Shown: piece by piece, positions 39,915-47,663 of the stretch
Layout of the letters: every line of letters starts with the position of its first letter
Position numbering within the stretch: the first letter of the stretch is position 1
Assembly: GCA_020628305.1 (NCBI GenBank)
Contig: JAHDFH010000006.1
Location: forward strand, 12,416 to 60,078
Length of the DNA stretch: 47,663 nt
Origin: Acidimicrobiales bacterium
GTDB lineage: Bacteria > Actinomycetota > Acidimicrobiia > Acidimicrobiales > SZUA-35
Direction of reading: 5' to 3'
Notes under the pieces: model-generated
Told to the model about the DNA's origin: nothing
What the model saw: the letters and a program-made list of their open reading frames with translations, nothing else
The model's database searches: none
Position numbers and translations under genes: made by a program

Positions 39915-41696
39915 CTAGCCGAAATAGGTTTGTGCCCTTGCGACGGCGAGCTTACCTATTTCTTCGCCCATGATGCGGCCTTGGAGATCGTCTGCTCGGA
40001 CGTGAATACCACCATATAGGCGAGATATTCCTGCTTGGTCAGCTGCGTCTCGATATGTAGCCCATTGAAGCTCAATATCTTGTGTAGGCCCTTCTTCGTG
40101 AATAAGCGCACCCTCAACAACAGTGTGAGTCATCAAACCTCCCGGGAAGAACTCATCTCCAGTCAATTCAGTGAGAACTTCAGCAGCAGCTCTAGAGAAC
40201 CCCGAGTGGCCGCTGACATAGGCAGCAAATGCAGGACTCACAAATGACTCTCGTTGATATGGAAGCCAGTCAGCTGCACGTATCCAATCAACTCCCCCAA
40301 GCATCGTATCCGGATCATCAGGTTGACCAATCCAAGAGTAAACAGCTTGTTCACCAATGTAATCTTCTAAGCCTTCGAAACGTTCACCAGGTTGAGTTGA
40401 CTCAGTAGTTATATCCTCAACCACCCCAGGTATGTTGTTGAGTCTCCCATTCTGACCTAAATAGCGAATCATCGAGATTGGCCTGGCGTAGTCGTAATGT
40501 GCCTTGGTACCCCAAACCGCGACAGCGGTGTCGTGCAAAGCGCCGTTTATAGCTAGAAAGACTTTCAAGTCCCATTCAAGTCGCTCAACACTCTTGCCAT
40601 AAATCTCTAACTCGCCTGATGCTTCAAGCCCATTACCTACATCAATAGCCAAGAGGTTCCAGTGGCCGGGAGGTGTCTCAGACTCAGGACCATCGGCCCA
40701 ATATTCGGCAACTACGCGTGCATAGTCGGCTTCTAAGACAACGTTCTCTTTGTAAGGTTCTCCAGTTGCGGGGTTCACATCCCAACCGCGTGCAGCATAC
40801 GCACCAAGCTCAACATTGCCCAAAGCTCTAGGAGAAACATCGATCTCAACGGCACTGTCAGCGTCTAGCTTTGCAGATAGCTCAACCACTTCAGTTGCAG
40901 AGGCCACAAACTCATCGTCTTGCTCACCGAGAAACGGTGGTGGCCCAGGGTCAAGCGGAAGACCGTTCTCTTCATCACGCTCGAGAGCAAAGGTTTGGAT
41001 ATAGCCCCAGTTTGAACCTATGAACGTCTGAGTTGAGTCAGAAAGAGCTTGGCCGTTTTGAGTAATCTGCTCTTCAATCAAAAGAGGCTGCCAGCGATTC
41101 GGGTCTTCCATGACCGTGCCTGAATCAGCCACCGCTAGTGGCTCGTTGAACGGTCGATAGTTCTCATCAACGTAGCCTTCCTTTTCAAGAAGTTCATCTA
41201 GTTCACCACTCGCTAAAACTGCTTCAGCAACCGTGTCACCAAACGCAGCTGGGGAACCTGCGATGTCACGATCAGAGACATCGAGGCACAAAGATTCGAG
41301 CGTGCTATCTATCTGCTCAAGCGAATCATCGGACGAAACCGAATAACGATATCGTTCCGAAAGGACTCGGTACGCTGCGAAACTTATCGCTTCGTCCATC
41401 TCCTCATCAGAAAAAGTGGCAACCGAATCAGTTGTAAAGAAAACTCCGGTGGCACCGTCTTGATGAGCAGCCCACGTATCCCACATTGCAGCCGATAAGT
41501 GATACAAGTTTCGCGAATGAACAGTGGGAGCAGGAAAGTCCCGGCGGATAGCGTCAAGGTTTGCCTCAACCCATACAGTTGTCACCTCTTGTTCTGGAGC
41601 AGTACAGCTGCGGTACGAACGCTGGGCAATCATTCCCCCAGTAGCCAGCCCCAAAAGAGCTACTACTCCCATCGCTACTTTCCAAGGTTTGTCCAT
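39915..41696 (-). CDS. Vanadium-dependent haloperoxidase family (PAP2 fold) protein
   Basis: 593 residues with an N-terminal membrane anchor or signal (about 8–24). The C-terminal half holds the vanadate/phosphate site: a Lys and Arg in KAHYDYARPISMIR (about 404), AAYVSGHSGFSRAAAEV (about 495) with the SGH catalytic histidine, and RLYGGIHVRADD (about 564). Vanadium haloperoxidases oxidise halides with peroxide; relatives can be phosphatases, and the halide cannot be told. The ATG at 41696 has TAGCTT six bases upstream. The region between the anchor and the core (about 120–300) is acidic and not recognised. Confidence 0.85.
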   Translation of the reverse strand: MDKPWKVAMGVVALLGLATGGMIAQRSYRSCTAPEQEVTTVWVEANLDAIRRDFPAPTVHSRNLYHLSAAMWDTWAAHQDGATGVFFTTDSVATFSDEEMDEAISFAAYRVLSERYRYSVSSDDSLEQIDSTLESLCLDVSDRDIAGSPAAFGDTVAEAVLASGELDELLEKEGYVDENYRPFNEPLAVADSGTVMEDPNRWQPLLIEEQITQNGQALSDSTQTFIGSNWGYIQTFALERDEENGLPLDPGPPPFLGEQDDEFVASATEVVELSAKLDADSAVEIDVSPRALGNVELGAYAARGWDVNPATGEPYKENVVLEADYARVVAEYWADGPESETPPGHWNLLAIDVGNGLEASGELEIYGKSVERLEWDLKVFLAINGALHDTAVAVWGTKAHYDYARPISMIRYLGQNGRLNNIPGVVEDITTESTQPGERFEGLEDYIGEQAVYSWIGQPDDPDTMLGGVDWIRAADWLPYQRESFVSPAFAAYVSGHSGFSRAAAEVLTELTGDEFFPGGLMTHTVVEGALIHEEGPTQDIELQWATYRDAADQAGISRLYGGIHVRADDLQGRIMGEEIGKLAVARAQTYFG

Positions 41697-41702
41697 ACCG
41701 TA

Positions 41703-41708
41703 AAGCTA
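41703..41708 (-). promoter_or_regulatory. Leaderless -10 of the haloperoxidase gene
   Basis: TAGCTT, six bases (TACGGT), then ATG at 41696. Confidence 0.55.
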
Positions 41709-41819
41709 ACAACGGCGCTGATCCATTAAGCGCAACGTCACCTTTTATCTAAAAATGATGATTAACTTATCCTTAAACCAACCGATTGGAGTGGGAAGAA
41801 CCCATACGAAGGTTGGCCG

Positions 41820-43286
41820 GTGAGAAAAATTGTCTCGATTATTACGTTCTTATTCTGCCTGCTTTTGCCTGCTGCAGCTTCTGCACACACTGGATTCTTA
41901 GAATCATCTCCAGCTGATGGTGAAGTAGTCACTGGAGACTTGAATGAGATCATCATTGAATTTACTGGGGACGCCTCACCTACCGACGATGGTTTTGCCA
42001 TTCTGGACTCAGCAGGCAAAGAACGGATCCCTGACTCACAGACCAAAGAAGAAACTGCTTGGATCCTGTCATTTGATGAGGCTTTCGCAGAAGGCGAAGT
42101 AGGCGTTAGGTGGAGCGTGCAAGCGCCTGATACCCATCCGATTTCCGGAAGCTTTTCGTTCGTCTACGAGCCTGAGGGGAAACCTATTGATCGAACCGAC
42201 ACAGAGTCACAGCAGCTCGAATCCCAAAAGTCAAAAAATCCAGACCTTGAGTCTTTCTTGAATCAAACGAATTCAAAAAGCCCAAACCACGAGCCAGTTC
42301 AACTAGTGGGAAGGTTTCTTACCTTTCTCGGGTCTCTTGTTGCTATAGGATCTGTCATCTTCGCTCGAACAGTGTTGAGAGGGAGCCCCCGAGACATAGA
42401 AGCATCGTTGCGACTGGTGAAAATTGCAATTGCAGGAACCTTGTTGGGAGTCACATTTGAAACACTCGGCCAACTTGGTTCATATTACCCGAGCTGGGAA
42501 CAGGCACTAAATGGAGACAATTTGCTGATTAGTTTAGACTCCAACCTTGGTTTGGCAGCTGGCATGAAAGCAGCAGGAGGCGCTCTACTTGTAGGTTTGT
42601 CGTGGCCTAACGCTAAGAGTTCGAAACAAACCAGCGATGGATTAGTCAAGATACGGCAGAAACTGCACGCTGGCGCTGGCCCTATGCCGTTGATTAAGAA
42701 CTCTGAGCCGTACAACTATGAACGAGATCGCAGGTGGCTGCCTGGAAAACCAAAGACTTTGCTGCTCTTATTTGGGATTAGTCTGATAGCGGCTTCCTTT
42801 AGTTTGAACGGCCACTCCAATAGCGCGGATAACCTACCTCTCAGCTACCTCGCCGACTTTACGCACGTTACATCAGCAGGAGTTTGGGTGGGAGGTGTCG
42901 TCTCGCTGGTTCTAGTTCTACGGAGCAGATCGAAGCGAAACATCGAACTGCGAACAGCTCAGCTGGCCATAAGATTCTCCGTTATCGCAGCCGTTGCTCT
43001 GGCTGCAACAGCTGCTGCTGGGATAGCTTTAGCAACACAAATCATTGACTCAACAGAGGACTTACGAACGACCGAATGGGGTCAAGCCTTTACCTTAAAG
43101 ATGATTTTGGTGGCAATTCTGATTGCAATTGGGGGATATAACCACAAAGTTTTAGTTCCTAACCTTGCTTCGAGTAGCACCCCATTGGCCGAAGGTCGTT
43201 TCTCGAAAATCATAACGATCGAGTTGCTGATCATGGCTATGGTCATCATCGCTACCGTGTTTTTAGTTGTTTCAACTCCGCAGTAA
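41820..43286 (+). CDS. CopC–CopD copper-resistance fusion protein
   Basis: 488 residues. The signal peptide (1–22) ends ASA, so the mature protein begins with His (H23), the copper ligand of CopC. The CopC domain (23–135) keeps D104 and H106 in DTHPISGSFSF. A linker leads to a CopD-type domain with about eight membrane helices (about 165–485), including YLADFTHVTSAGVWVGG. It handles Cu(II) outside the membrane and probably transports copper. The start is GTG at 41820; no leaderless hexamer at the usual spacing. Divergent from the haloperoxidase. Confidence 0.9.
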   Translation: MRKIVSIITFLFCLLLPAAASAHTGFLESSPADGEVVTGDLNEIIIEFTGDASPTDDGFAILDSAGKERIPDSQTKEETAWILSFDEAFAEGEVGVRWSVQAPDTHPISGSFSFVYEPEGKPIDRTDTESQQLESQKSKNPDLESFLNQTNSKSPNHEPVQLVGRFLTFLGSLVAIGSVIFARTVLRGSPRDIEASLRLVKIAIAGTLLGVTFETLGQLGSYYPSWEQALNGDNLLISLDSNLGLAAGMKAAGGALLVGLSWPNAKSSKQTSDGLVKIRQKLHAGAGPMPLIKNSEPYNYERDRRWLPGKPKTLLLLFGISLIAASFSLNGHSNSADNLPLSYLADFTHVTSAGVWVGGVVSLVLVLRSRSKRNIELRTAQLAIRFSVIAAVALAATAAAGIALATQIIDSTEDLRTTEWGQAFTLKMILVAILIAIGGYNHKVLVPNLASSSTPLAEGRFSKIITIELLIMAMVIIATVFLVVSTPQ

Positions 43287-43333
43287 GGGCACTTGGAGCC
43301 TTAAGTTTCAAAGGGACAATCCGATTAGCAACT

Positions 43334-44152
43334 ATGTCAGAATTTGAAGACATCAACAACTGGGCCGGCTACCAGAAACCTGCGGATGCTAGCGAAGACC
43401 TTACTGAATCTGTTCAGGAGCAGAAAGAAGGGTCTTCCAAGAAGCTATTAGTGATTGTCCCTGTAGTGGCTTTGCTCGCTGGTTTAGGATGGTTTGCGGG
43501 TTCTGCACTGTCCGGTTCTAGCAACACGATTGCAGCTGAGACAGATACTACCGAGCCTGTTGCTACTTCTACTACTGCGCAAACTGCCACAACTACTGCT
43601 GAAATAACCGAAGTTGACTACAGTCAAAATCCTGAAAGGTCTCCCGAATCAGAGACTCACCTCGTGGCTAGCTTCACTAATGATTCGGTAATTTTCCGAG
43701 GTCATGTCACTGATCTAGAACTCAACATCACAGAGTCTTTTTGCAGTGCTGGAGATGGTTTCAATGTCGAAAACCAGCTCGTCGAAAAGCCCGATGCTTC
43801 AACCGCAATGGTAGTTGTTAGATATGAGAATTTTTTGTTCCAACAAGGCACAGACACGGTCGTTGAAAAGAATCAGGGCTACCTTGATACCGTTGCTAAC
43901 TTTATTAACAAACAAGAGGGGTCTGTAAAGCTCATTGGACAAGCTATCACTACAGACTCTCAAGCCAATAATCATATTCTTGCCCATGATCGAGCAGATC
44001 GTGTCAAAGAGATTCTTGTTGCAAACGGTGTATCGCCAGAAGTTGTTACAGTCATCGGCCTCGGGGAGCAGTCAGACGAAGCCGGAGTTGAAAAAGGTGG
44101 TAACGTCTTAATAGAGGTCACTAGTTTCTCGACTGACCCTCAAGATTGCTAG
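43334..44152 (+). CDS. OmpA-like membrane protein, divergent
   Basis: 272 residues. An acidic N-terminus of 36 residues, one membrane helix (LLVIVPVVALLAGLGWFAGSAL, about 38–59) and a Thr-rich linker lead to an exported part. The last 120 residues resemble an OmpA/MotB domain: FLFQQGTDTVVEKNQGYLDTVA, AHDRADRVKEILVANGV and VTVIGLGEQ, though the canonical NxxLSxxRA motif is degraded. Same design as the protein at 3010–3753. It is 48 bases after copCD. Confidence 0.7.
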   Translation: MSEFEDINNWAGYQKPADASEDLTESVQEQKEGSSKKLLVIVPVVALLAGLGWFAGSALSGSSNTIAAETDTTEPVATSTTAQTATTTAEITEVDYSQNPERSPESETHLVASFTNDSVIFRGHVTDLELNITESFCSAGDGFNVENQLVEKPDASTAMVVVRYENFLFQQGTDTVVEKNQGYLDTVANFINKQEGSVKLIGQAITTDSQANNHILAHDRADRVKEILVANGVSPEVVTVIGLGEQSDEAGVEKGGNVLIEVTSFSTDPQDC

Positions 44153-44210
44153 TTAGCTTTTGACCACCAAGTCAGCAAACGGGCGACGAAAGAATAGACC
44201 TGAGATGCGC

Positions 44211-44216
44211 TAAACT
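44211..44216 (+). promoter_or_regulatory. Leaderless -10 of the gene at 44223
   Basis: TAAACT, six bases (TTTGGT), then ATG at 44223. Confidence 0.55.
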
Positions 44217-44222
44217 TTTGGT

Positions 44223-45146
44223 ATGGCGAACGTATTTGTTCCTTGGATGGCTGCCGGGACAGCAGAACTTATGGAACGTCCCTATCTGTTGAGGACTACC
44301 CCAAATGTCATGTGGGACAAAGCTCGCCATCGAGTTGGACAGATGAACTCCGAACTCGGCGATCTTGGCTTCGTGGGTATGGCCGCTCAAGAGATGCTCA
44401 GATCAACGGATATGAGCTTGAACGTCACTCGAGGAGCAGTAGGACACCGGATGCGCCCACCTGGATCCAAGAGCGCTCACTTCGATGGTGAACCTGCGGG
44501 CTACATTCCAGATGAGTTTGGAACAATTCCGAACAACACAATCACCACCGTGATGCGATTGTTTTACCCTACCATCGATGTAGATGGGAATGCTTCAAAG
44601 CCGACCCTCGTCTACCCAACTATCAGCCAACGAGACAGCCAAAACCTTCGACGAGATGACCGGGGAATCATCCAGCTCCCCTCAGGCACCCCAGAGATTG
44701 AGATCCCACCAGGCTGCATGGCAGCCGCAGGTGAGATCCTACATTCAGCTCCAGACTACGATGGAGAAGGTCGTGGGTTCCTACAAGGTTGGATCACGGT
44801 TCAAGTCGAAGCAACCCCACAAAACATCGCCATGTTTGCTGTGCAACCGGGGGCGACGATTGCAGACAGCATCTGGCCATTTGATTCCTTCTTGTTCGAC
44901 GGTGTATCACCTGATGGCGAACTCATCGAGATCCAGCCACTTACTGCAGAGCGTGGAGACTTAAGCCCCATGCAAGCAAAGGCAAGCGAAGCTGCACGCA
45001 ACATACACGGTTGGAAACGTTCCCCTCTTTCTATCACTGACCCGACTCAAGTCAAGATGCCGCCAAGACCCGGCAGACGAGGCTTTACTGCAGTCCACAG
45101 TTCGGCATCTCGGCTCAGGCTGGCGACGTCAAGGCTCGGACGCTGA
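44223..45146 (+). CDS. Hypothetical 307-residue protein
   Basis: Not recognised. Soluble, mixed alpha/beta, Pro/Gly-rich, with segments such as GAVGHRMRPPGSK, ITTVMRLFYPTIDV and EILHSAPDYDGEGRGFLQGWITVQVE that could form a jelly-roll or other beta domain. A basic tail (RLRLATSRLGR) ends it. ATG 44223 has its own leaderless promoter. It lies between the OmpA-like gene and the kinase-like gene on the same strand; a joint function is conjecture. Confidence 0.65.
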   Translation: MANVFVPWMAAGTAELMERPYLLRTTPNVMWDKARHRVGQMNSELGDLGFVGMAAQEMLRSTDMSLNVTRGAVGHRMRPPGSKSAHFDGEPAGYIPDEFGTIPNNTITTVMRLFYPTIDVDGNASKPTLVYPTISQRDSQNLRRDDRGIIQLPSGTPEIEIPPGCMAAAGEILHSAPDYDGEGRGFLQGWITVQVEATPQNIAMFAVQPGATIADSIWPFDSFLFDGVSPDGELIEIQPLTAERGDLSPMQAKASEAARNIHGWKRSPLSITDPTQVKMPPRPGRRGFTAVHSSASRLRLATSRLGR

Positions 45147-45183
45147 AACAACCAGGCGCTGATAAAATCTTGCGCTATCGGTT

Positions 45184-45189
45184 TATAGT
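45184..45189 (+). promoter_or_regulatory. Leaderless -10 of the kinase-like gene
   Basis: TATAGT, six bases (TATCAA), then ATG at 45196. Confidence 0.6.
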
Positions 45190-45195
45190 TATCAA

Positions 45196-46131
45196 ATGGC
45201 TGTTGAGCGGGAACTTGAAGTGGGCGACCAGATTGGCGACTATGTTCTCACCAGATACATAGATGAAGGTGGCGAAGCATACGTTTGGGAAGCAACAAAG
45301 GACGGGCAAAGTTACGCCCTAAAAGTCTTCAAAGAAAACATGAAGATACCTAATCTTCCATCGAATGAGCCCTACGCAGTGATGGTTAGAGCCGAACTCA
45401 TTTCGGAGGCTCAACAAGATCATCAAGGCAAGCTTTACATGCCTCGCTACCACAACTGGTTCAGTTTCGGGAATCACGCAGTTGTTGTAATGGATCTCGT
45501 CGAGGGTGACCAACTGGATAGCCTGTCAACGGGTAGGCAACAGTGGATGAAAATTGCTAAGGCTTACGCAGACTACTTTCAAGCATTAGACGTATTGCAT
45601 TCTCACGGACTTATGCACTGCGATGTTCGCAATCGAAGCAACTTGCTACTCACTGCCAACGGCGGCTGCCTCATAGATATCATAGGGGTGCCAGCCGTTC
45701 ACCATAATAGACAGCAAGAAGCAAGTCTTTTAGCTAGATCAGCTATTGGAGATTTAGTGCCGGTAAATATGACACCAGACGAGTTTGAACGATTCATTGT
45801 TGAAAAGCCAACAGACAAAGAGTTCGCAAGGTTTAGAACTTGGGTGAGCGATAAGACCAAAAGATGTTTGCCCCCAAATCACCTCTTACCCAACCAGATC
45901 TCGTACCCAGTAGACATAAAGAAAGCACCTAAGGCCGCACTAGACCTCGCTTGGCGCCTATCTCAATATGGAACGAAGCACGGTCCAGCCTCACCAATGG
46001 AAGCTTCACTTTATATCAGACAAGCGATCGATCTTGCTAAGCAAGCCGAGGCGCTTACTGAAGGGCTCCCCTCCGGCGCCGTTGTCGGACGAGCTTCTGA
46101 AACTCGAATCAGTCGAGGCATAGTTCGCTAG
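45196..46131 (+). CDS. Divergent protein kinase-like protein
   Basis: 311 soluble residues with the outline of a Ser/Thr kinase: Gly loop IDEGGEAYVW (22–31), ATP lysine K43 in YALKVFKE, possible helix-C Glu 67 or 71, catalytic loop HCDVRNRSNLLL (141–152, D143) and CLIDIIG in place of DFG (D161). The catalytic loop has one extra residue between Asp and Asn, and there is no clear APE motif, so activity is uncertain. No membrane segment or PASTA repeats. The leaderless start is ATG 45196. It is convergent with the CheD-like gene. Confidence 0.75.
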   Translation: MAVERELEVGDQIGDYVLTRYIDEGGEAYVWEATKDGQSYALKVFKENMKIPNLPSNEPYAVMVRAELISEAQQDHQGKLYMPRYHNWFSFGNHAVVVMDLVEGDQLDSLSTGRQQWMKIAKAYADYFQALDVLHSHGLMHCDVRNRSNLLLTANGGCLIDIIGVPAVHHNRQQEASLLARSAIGDLVPVNMTPDEFERFIVEKPTDKEFARFRTWVSDKTKRCLPPNHLLPNQISYPVDIKKAPKAALDLAWRLSQYGTKHGPASPMEASLYIRQAIDLAKQAEALTEGLPSGAVVGRASETRISRGIVR

Positions 46132-46156
46132 AAAACAACTCTCTCTTTGCCAGAGA

Positions 46157-47482
46157 CTACAGGCCCTGTCTGCGACTATCTAGAGCTTGGGAGTGACCCC
46201 TGTCCAGATCCCCTAGCTCGAAGATTGCTGGAGCAAGCGCCAAACCTGATTGAAGAGCCTCGATCAGGGGCTCGTTCGCTCGTCTGGCACCTTCGCCGGT
46301 GAAAATACCAGTTTGAGAAATCAGTTCGCTGCAAGCTACAAGATCCGATCCCAGATCTAGCTTCAGCTCAGCAAGCGCTTTGATAACAGCATCTACTACC
46401 GTTTCCCTCATTATTCGATCAGCGGCTTCGTAGTTGTATCTGGGAACCCAGTCTTGACTCACATGAGAGACAAGCTTCTCGACTTCAGCTGGCGAAACAA
46501 ATGCAGGTCTGAGCTCGGTAGAGATTCTTAAATCAACCTGTAGTTGCAGTGGCCTCCCGTTAACGTCGAGTGCATCAGTGTTTGACTTCAACTGATAGTT
46601 CGCTGGCAGGCGTTTGGCTGTCGCTTCACGAAGTTCGAGAGTATCGATATCGACTAGAACCGAATGAGGCCTGTCTTGCTCAGCGAGTGTTACACCGACG
46701 ATATTGAAGTTACCTTGTGTTAAGTGGCTAGCTACGAGGCTGAAGGCAGAAACTGTAGCTTCGTGGACTTCCCCACCGAAGAGAATGACATCTAGCTTGG
46801 GGTGGTCTTCATCAAAGCCGAGAACTTCTAGCATGTGACGTATTGCCTCTGCTTCTGTTTGTTGAGTAACGTGAGCGAGTACAGCTTGTCCAGATGCGGG
46901 GTCTCTCAACGCTACCAAGAGACACTGATGAAGTTCCGGGCACAGAATCTGGCTACCTTGCGTGGCAACTACAATTGCTCCTGGGGCCAGAACAGCATCG
47001 AAGGAAACGTAGGGTTCACCGGCGTCAAACCTCTCCGTAACATAGCGTTGGAGCAGCCGATTCTCCCCTTCATTCGCAGGGTCTACAGGCCTGTTCAAGA
47101 GAACAGCAAACAGCTCTCCTTTTTGGATTCGTGCCAGAGAGTGCAAAGCTGGCTTGGTTTTGCGATTTTTGATTAGACCGTCGAAGAAAGAGTACGCCGC
47201 TGGCAGGTTGCGTCTTTTGAGTTCGAAGAAGCCTCCGAGATAGGGCAAGAATAGCTTATCCGCAGGATGTTTCGGTTTAAACGTCTTCAGACGCCTATCA
47301 ATATCATCGAGCACATCCGATGATGTGTTGACCGTAACCGTATCGAGCAACCCTCCGAGCTCTGCGAGTCTTGATGTGAACTCGAGCGGGCCTTCATCTG
47401 GTGATGGACGAACTATACACTTGGGTGCCTTCAACAACTGAGAAACCGAAGAAACTGATCTTGACCGCCGCAGAAAACCCAC
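46157..47482 (-). CDS. CheD-like deamidase-domain protein
   Basis: 441 residues from GTG 47482. The track ORF starts at 47650, but its first residues (MGFEPTVPLRG…) are read through the antisense of tRNA-Ser; a TACACT hexamer six bases before GTG 47482 marks the real start. The central part (about 165–260) resembles CheD glutamine deamidases: HQCLLVALRDP and LAHV place C187 and H204 17 residues apart, the spacing of the CheD Cys/His pair, followed by VILFGGEV and FNIVGVTLAEQDRP. A helical N-terminus and a long C-terminal domain are not recognised. No chemotaxis genes are near. Confidence 0.6.
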   Translation of the reverse strand: MGFLRRSRSVSSVSQLLKAPKCIVRPSPDEGPLEFTSRLAELGGLLDTVTVNTSSDVLDDIDRRLKTFKPKHPADKLFLPYLGGFFELKRRNLPAAYSFFDGLIKNRKTKPALHSLARIQKGELFAVLLNRPVDPANEGENRLLQRYVTERFDAGEPYVSFDAVLAPGAIVVATQGSQILCPELHQCLLVALRDPASGQAVLAHVTQQTEAEAIRHMLEVLGFDEDHPKLDVILFGGEVHEATVSAFSLVASHLTQGNFNIVGVTLAEQDRPHSVLVDIDTLELREATAKRLPANYQLKSNTDALDVNGRPLQLQVDLRISTELRPAFVSPAEVEKLVSHVSQDWVPRYNYEAADRIMRETVVDAVIKALAELKLDLGSDLVACSELISQTGIFTGEGARRANEPLIEALQSGLALAPAIFELGDLDRGHSQALDSRRQGL

Positions 47483-47488
47483 CAGTTC

Positions 47489-47494
47489 AGTGTA
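47489..47494 (-). promoter_or_regulatory. Leaderless -10 of the CheD-like gene
   Basis: TACACT, six bases (GAACTG), then GTG at 47482. It moves the start 56 codons downstream of the track ORF. Confidence 0.6.
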
Positions 47495-47568
47495 ACGGTA
47501 CTCGAAAGGCAATAAATGGCAGCCATTTGGGGGCGAGAACCCACTTCCGGCCGCTACACTGGCAGACC

Positions 47569-47658
47569 TGGAGAGGTGAAAGAGTCTGGCCGATTGTGCT
47601 TCCCTGCTAAGGAAGTGTCCTCGTAAGGGGACCGTGGGTTCAAATCCCACCCTCTCCG
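47569..47658 (+). tRNA. tRNA-Ser(GCT)
   Basis: Acceptor GGAGAGG pairs with CCTCTCC, discriminator G. The stem CTTCC/GGAAG holds the loop CTGCTAA (anticodon GCT). A long variable arm and the T arm TGGG-TTCAAAT-CCCA confirm a serine tRNA. CCA is not encoded. Confidence 0.97.
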
Positions 47659-47663
47659 CTCTT

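Overview
The window looks like a chromosomal segment of a moderate-GC, probably aquatic actinobacterium, most likely of the Acidimicrobiia type. The class is inference; the phylum is well supported. The main evidence is the actinobacterial division block crgA–trpG–pknB–pbpA–ftsW/rodA–pstP–fhaB–fhaA–tRNA-Leu(CAG), which has the gene order seen near the replication origin of mycobacteria. A heliorhodopsin, a Tad-type secretion locus and very frequent leaderless promoters agree with this. No insertion sequence, prophage or CRISPR array is visible, and no gene-free stretch exceeds about 300 bases.

Layout. 1–28: 3' end of a tRNA-like RNA, possibly tmRNA. 92–3753: an MFS transporter and a minus-strand set of three unrecognised proteins headed by an OmpA-domain membrane protein. 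3825–5285: aroC and an NTF2-like protein. 5282–9938: Tad/Flp pilus-type machine (SAF protein, TadA ATPase, TadB, TadC, three TadE/TadG-like proteins) without a visible pilin or prepilin peptidase. 10101–12350: acyl-CoA synthetase and a zinc-ribbon membrane protein, bounded on both sides by DnaA-box clusters. 12496–21247: the division and cell-wall signalling block. 21500–28608: small NTF2-like protein, MscS channel, secreted proteins, SpoU methyltransferase, prephenate dehydratase and an unknown protein. 28886: tRNA-Ser(UGA).

29134–39731 is one long minus-strand array: YceI, MarR, azoreductase, a rhodanese lipoprotein with a one-base frameshift, an unknown protein, a 55-residue Cys-rich protein absent from the ORF track, heliorhodopsin, the complete seven-gene Mrp Na+/H+ antiporter, and a helical unknown protein. 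The themes are redox defence, light sensing and sodium/proton balance. 39915–43286 adds a vanadium-haloperoxidase-family protein and a CopC–CopD fusion. 43334–47482 holds a second OmpA-like protein, an unknown protein, a divergent protein kinase and a CheD-like protein, followed by tRNA-Ser(GCU).

The strongest window-wide pattern is promoter architecture. At least 16 genes have a TANNNT -10 hexamer exactly six bases before their ATG/GTG, as expected for leaderless mRNAs, and three more have it at seven. This pattern was used to choose starts (crgA, the CheD-like gene, the rhodanese gene) and to find the small gene before heliorhodopsin. At heliorhodopsin and at mrpA the -10 hexamer begins with the stop codon of the preceding gene. 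All family calls come from reading motifs by eye; no database search was run.
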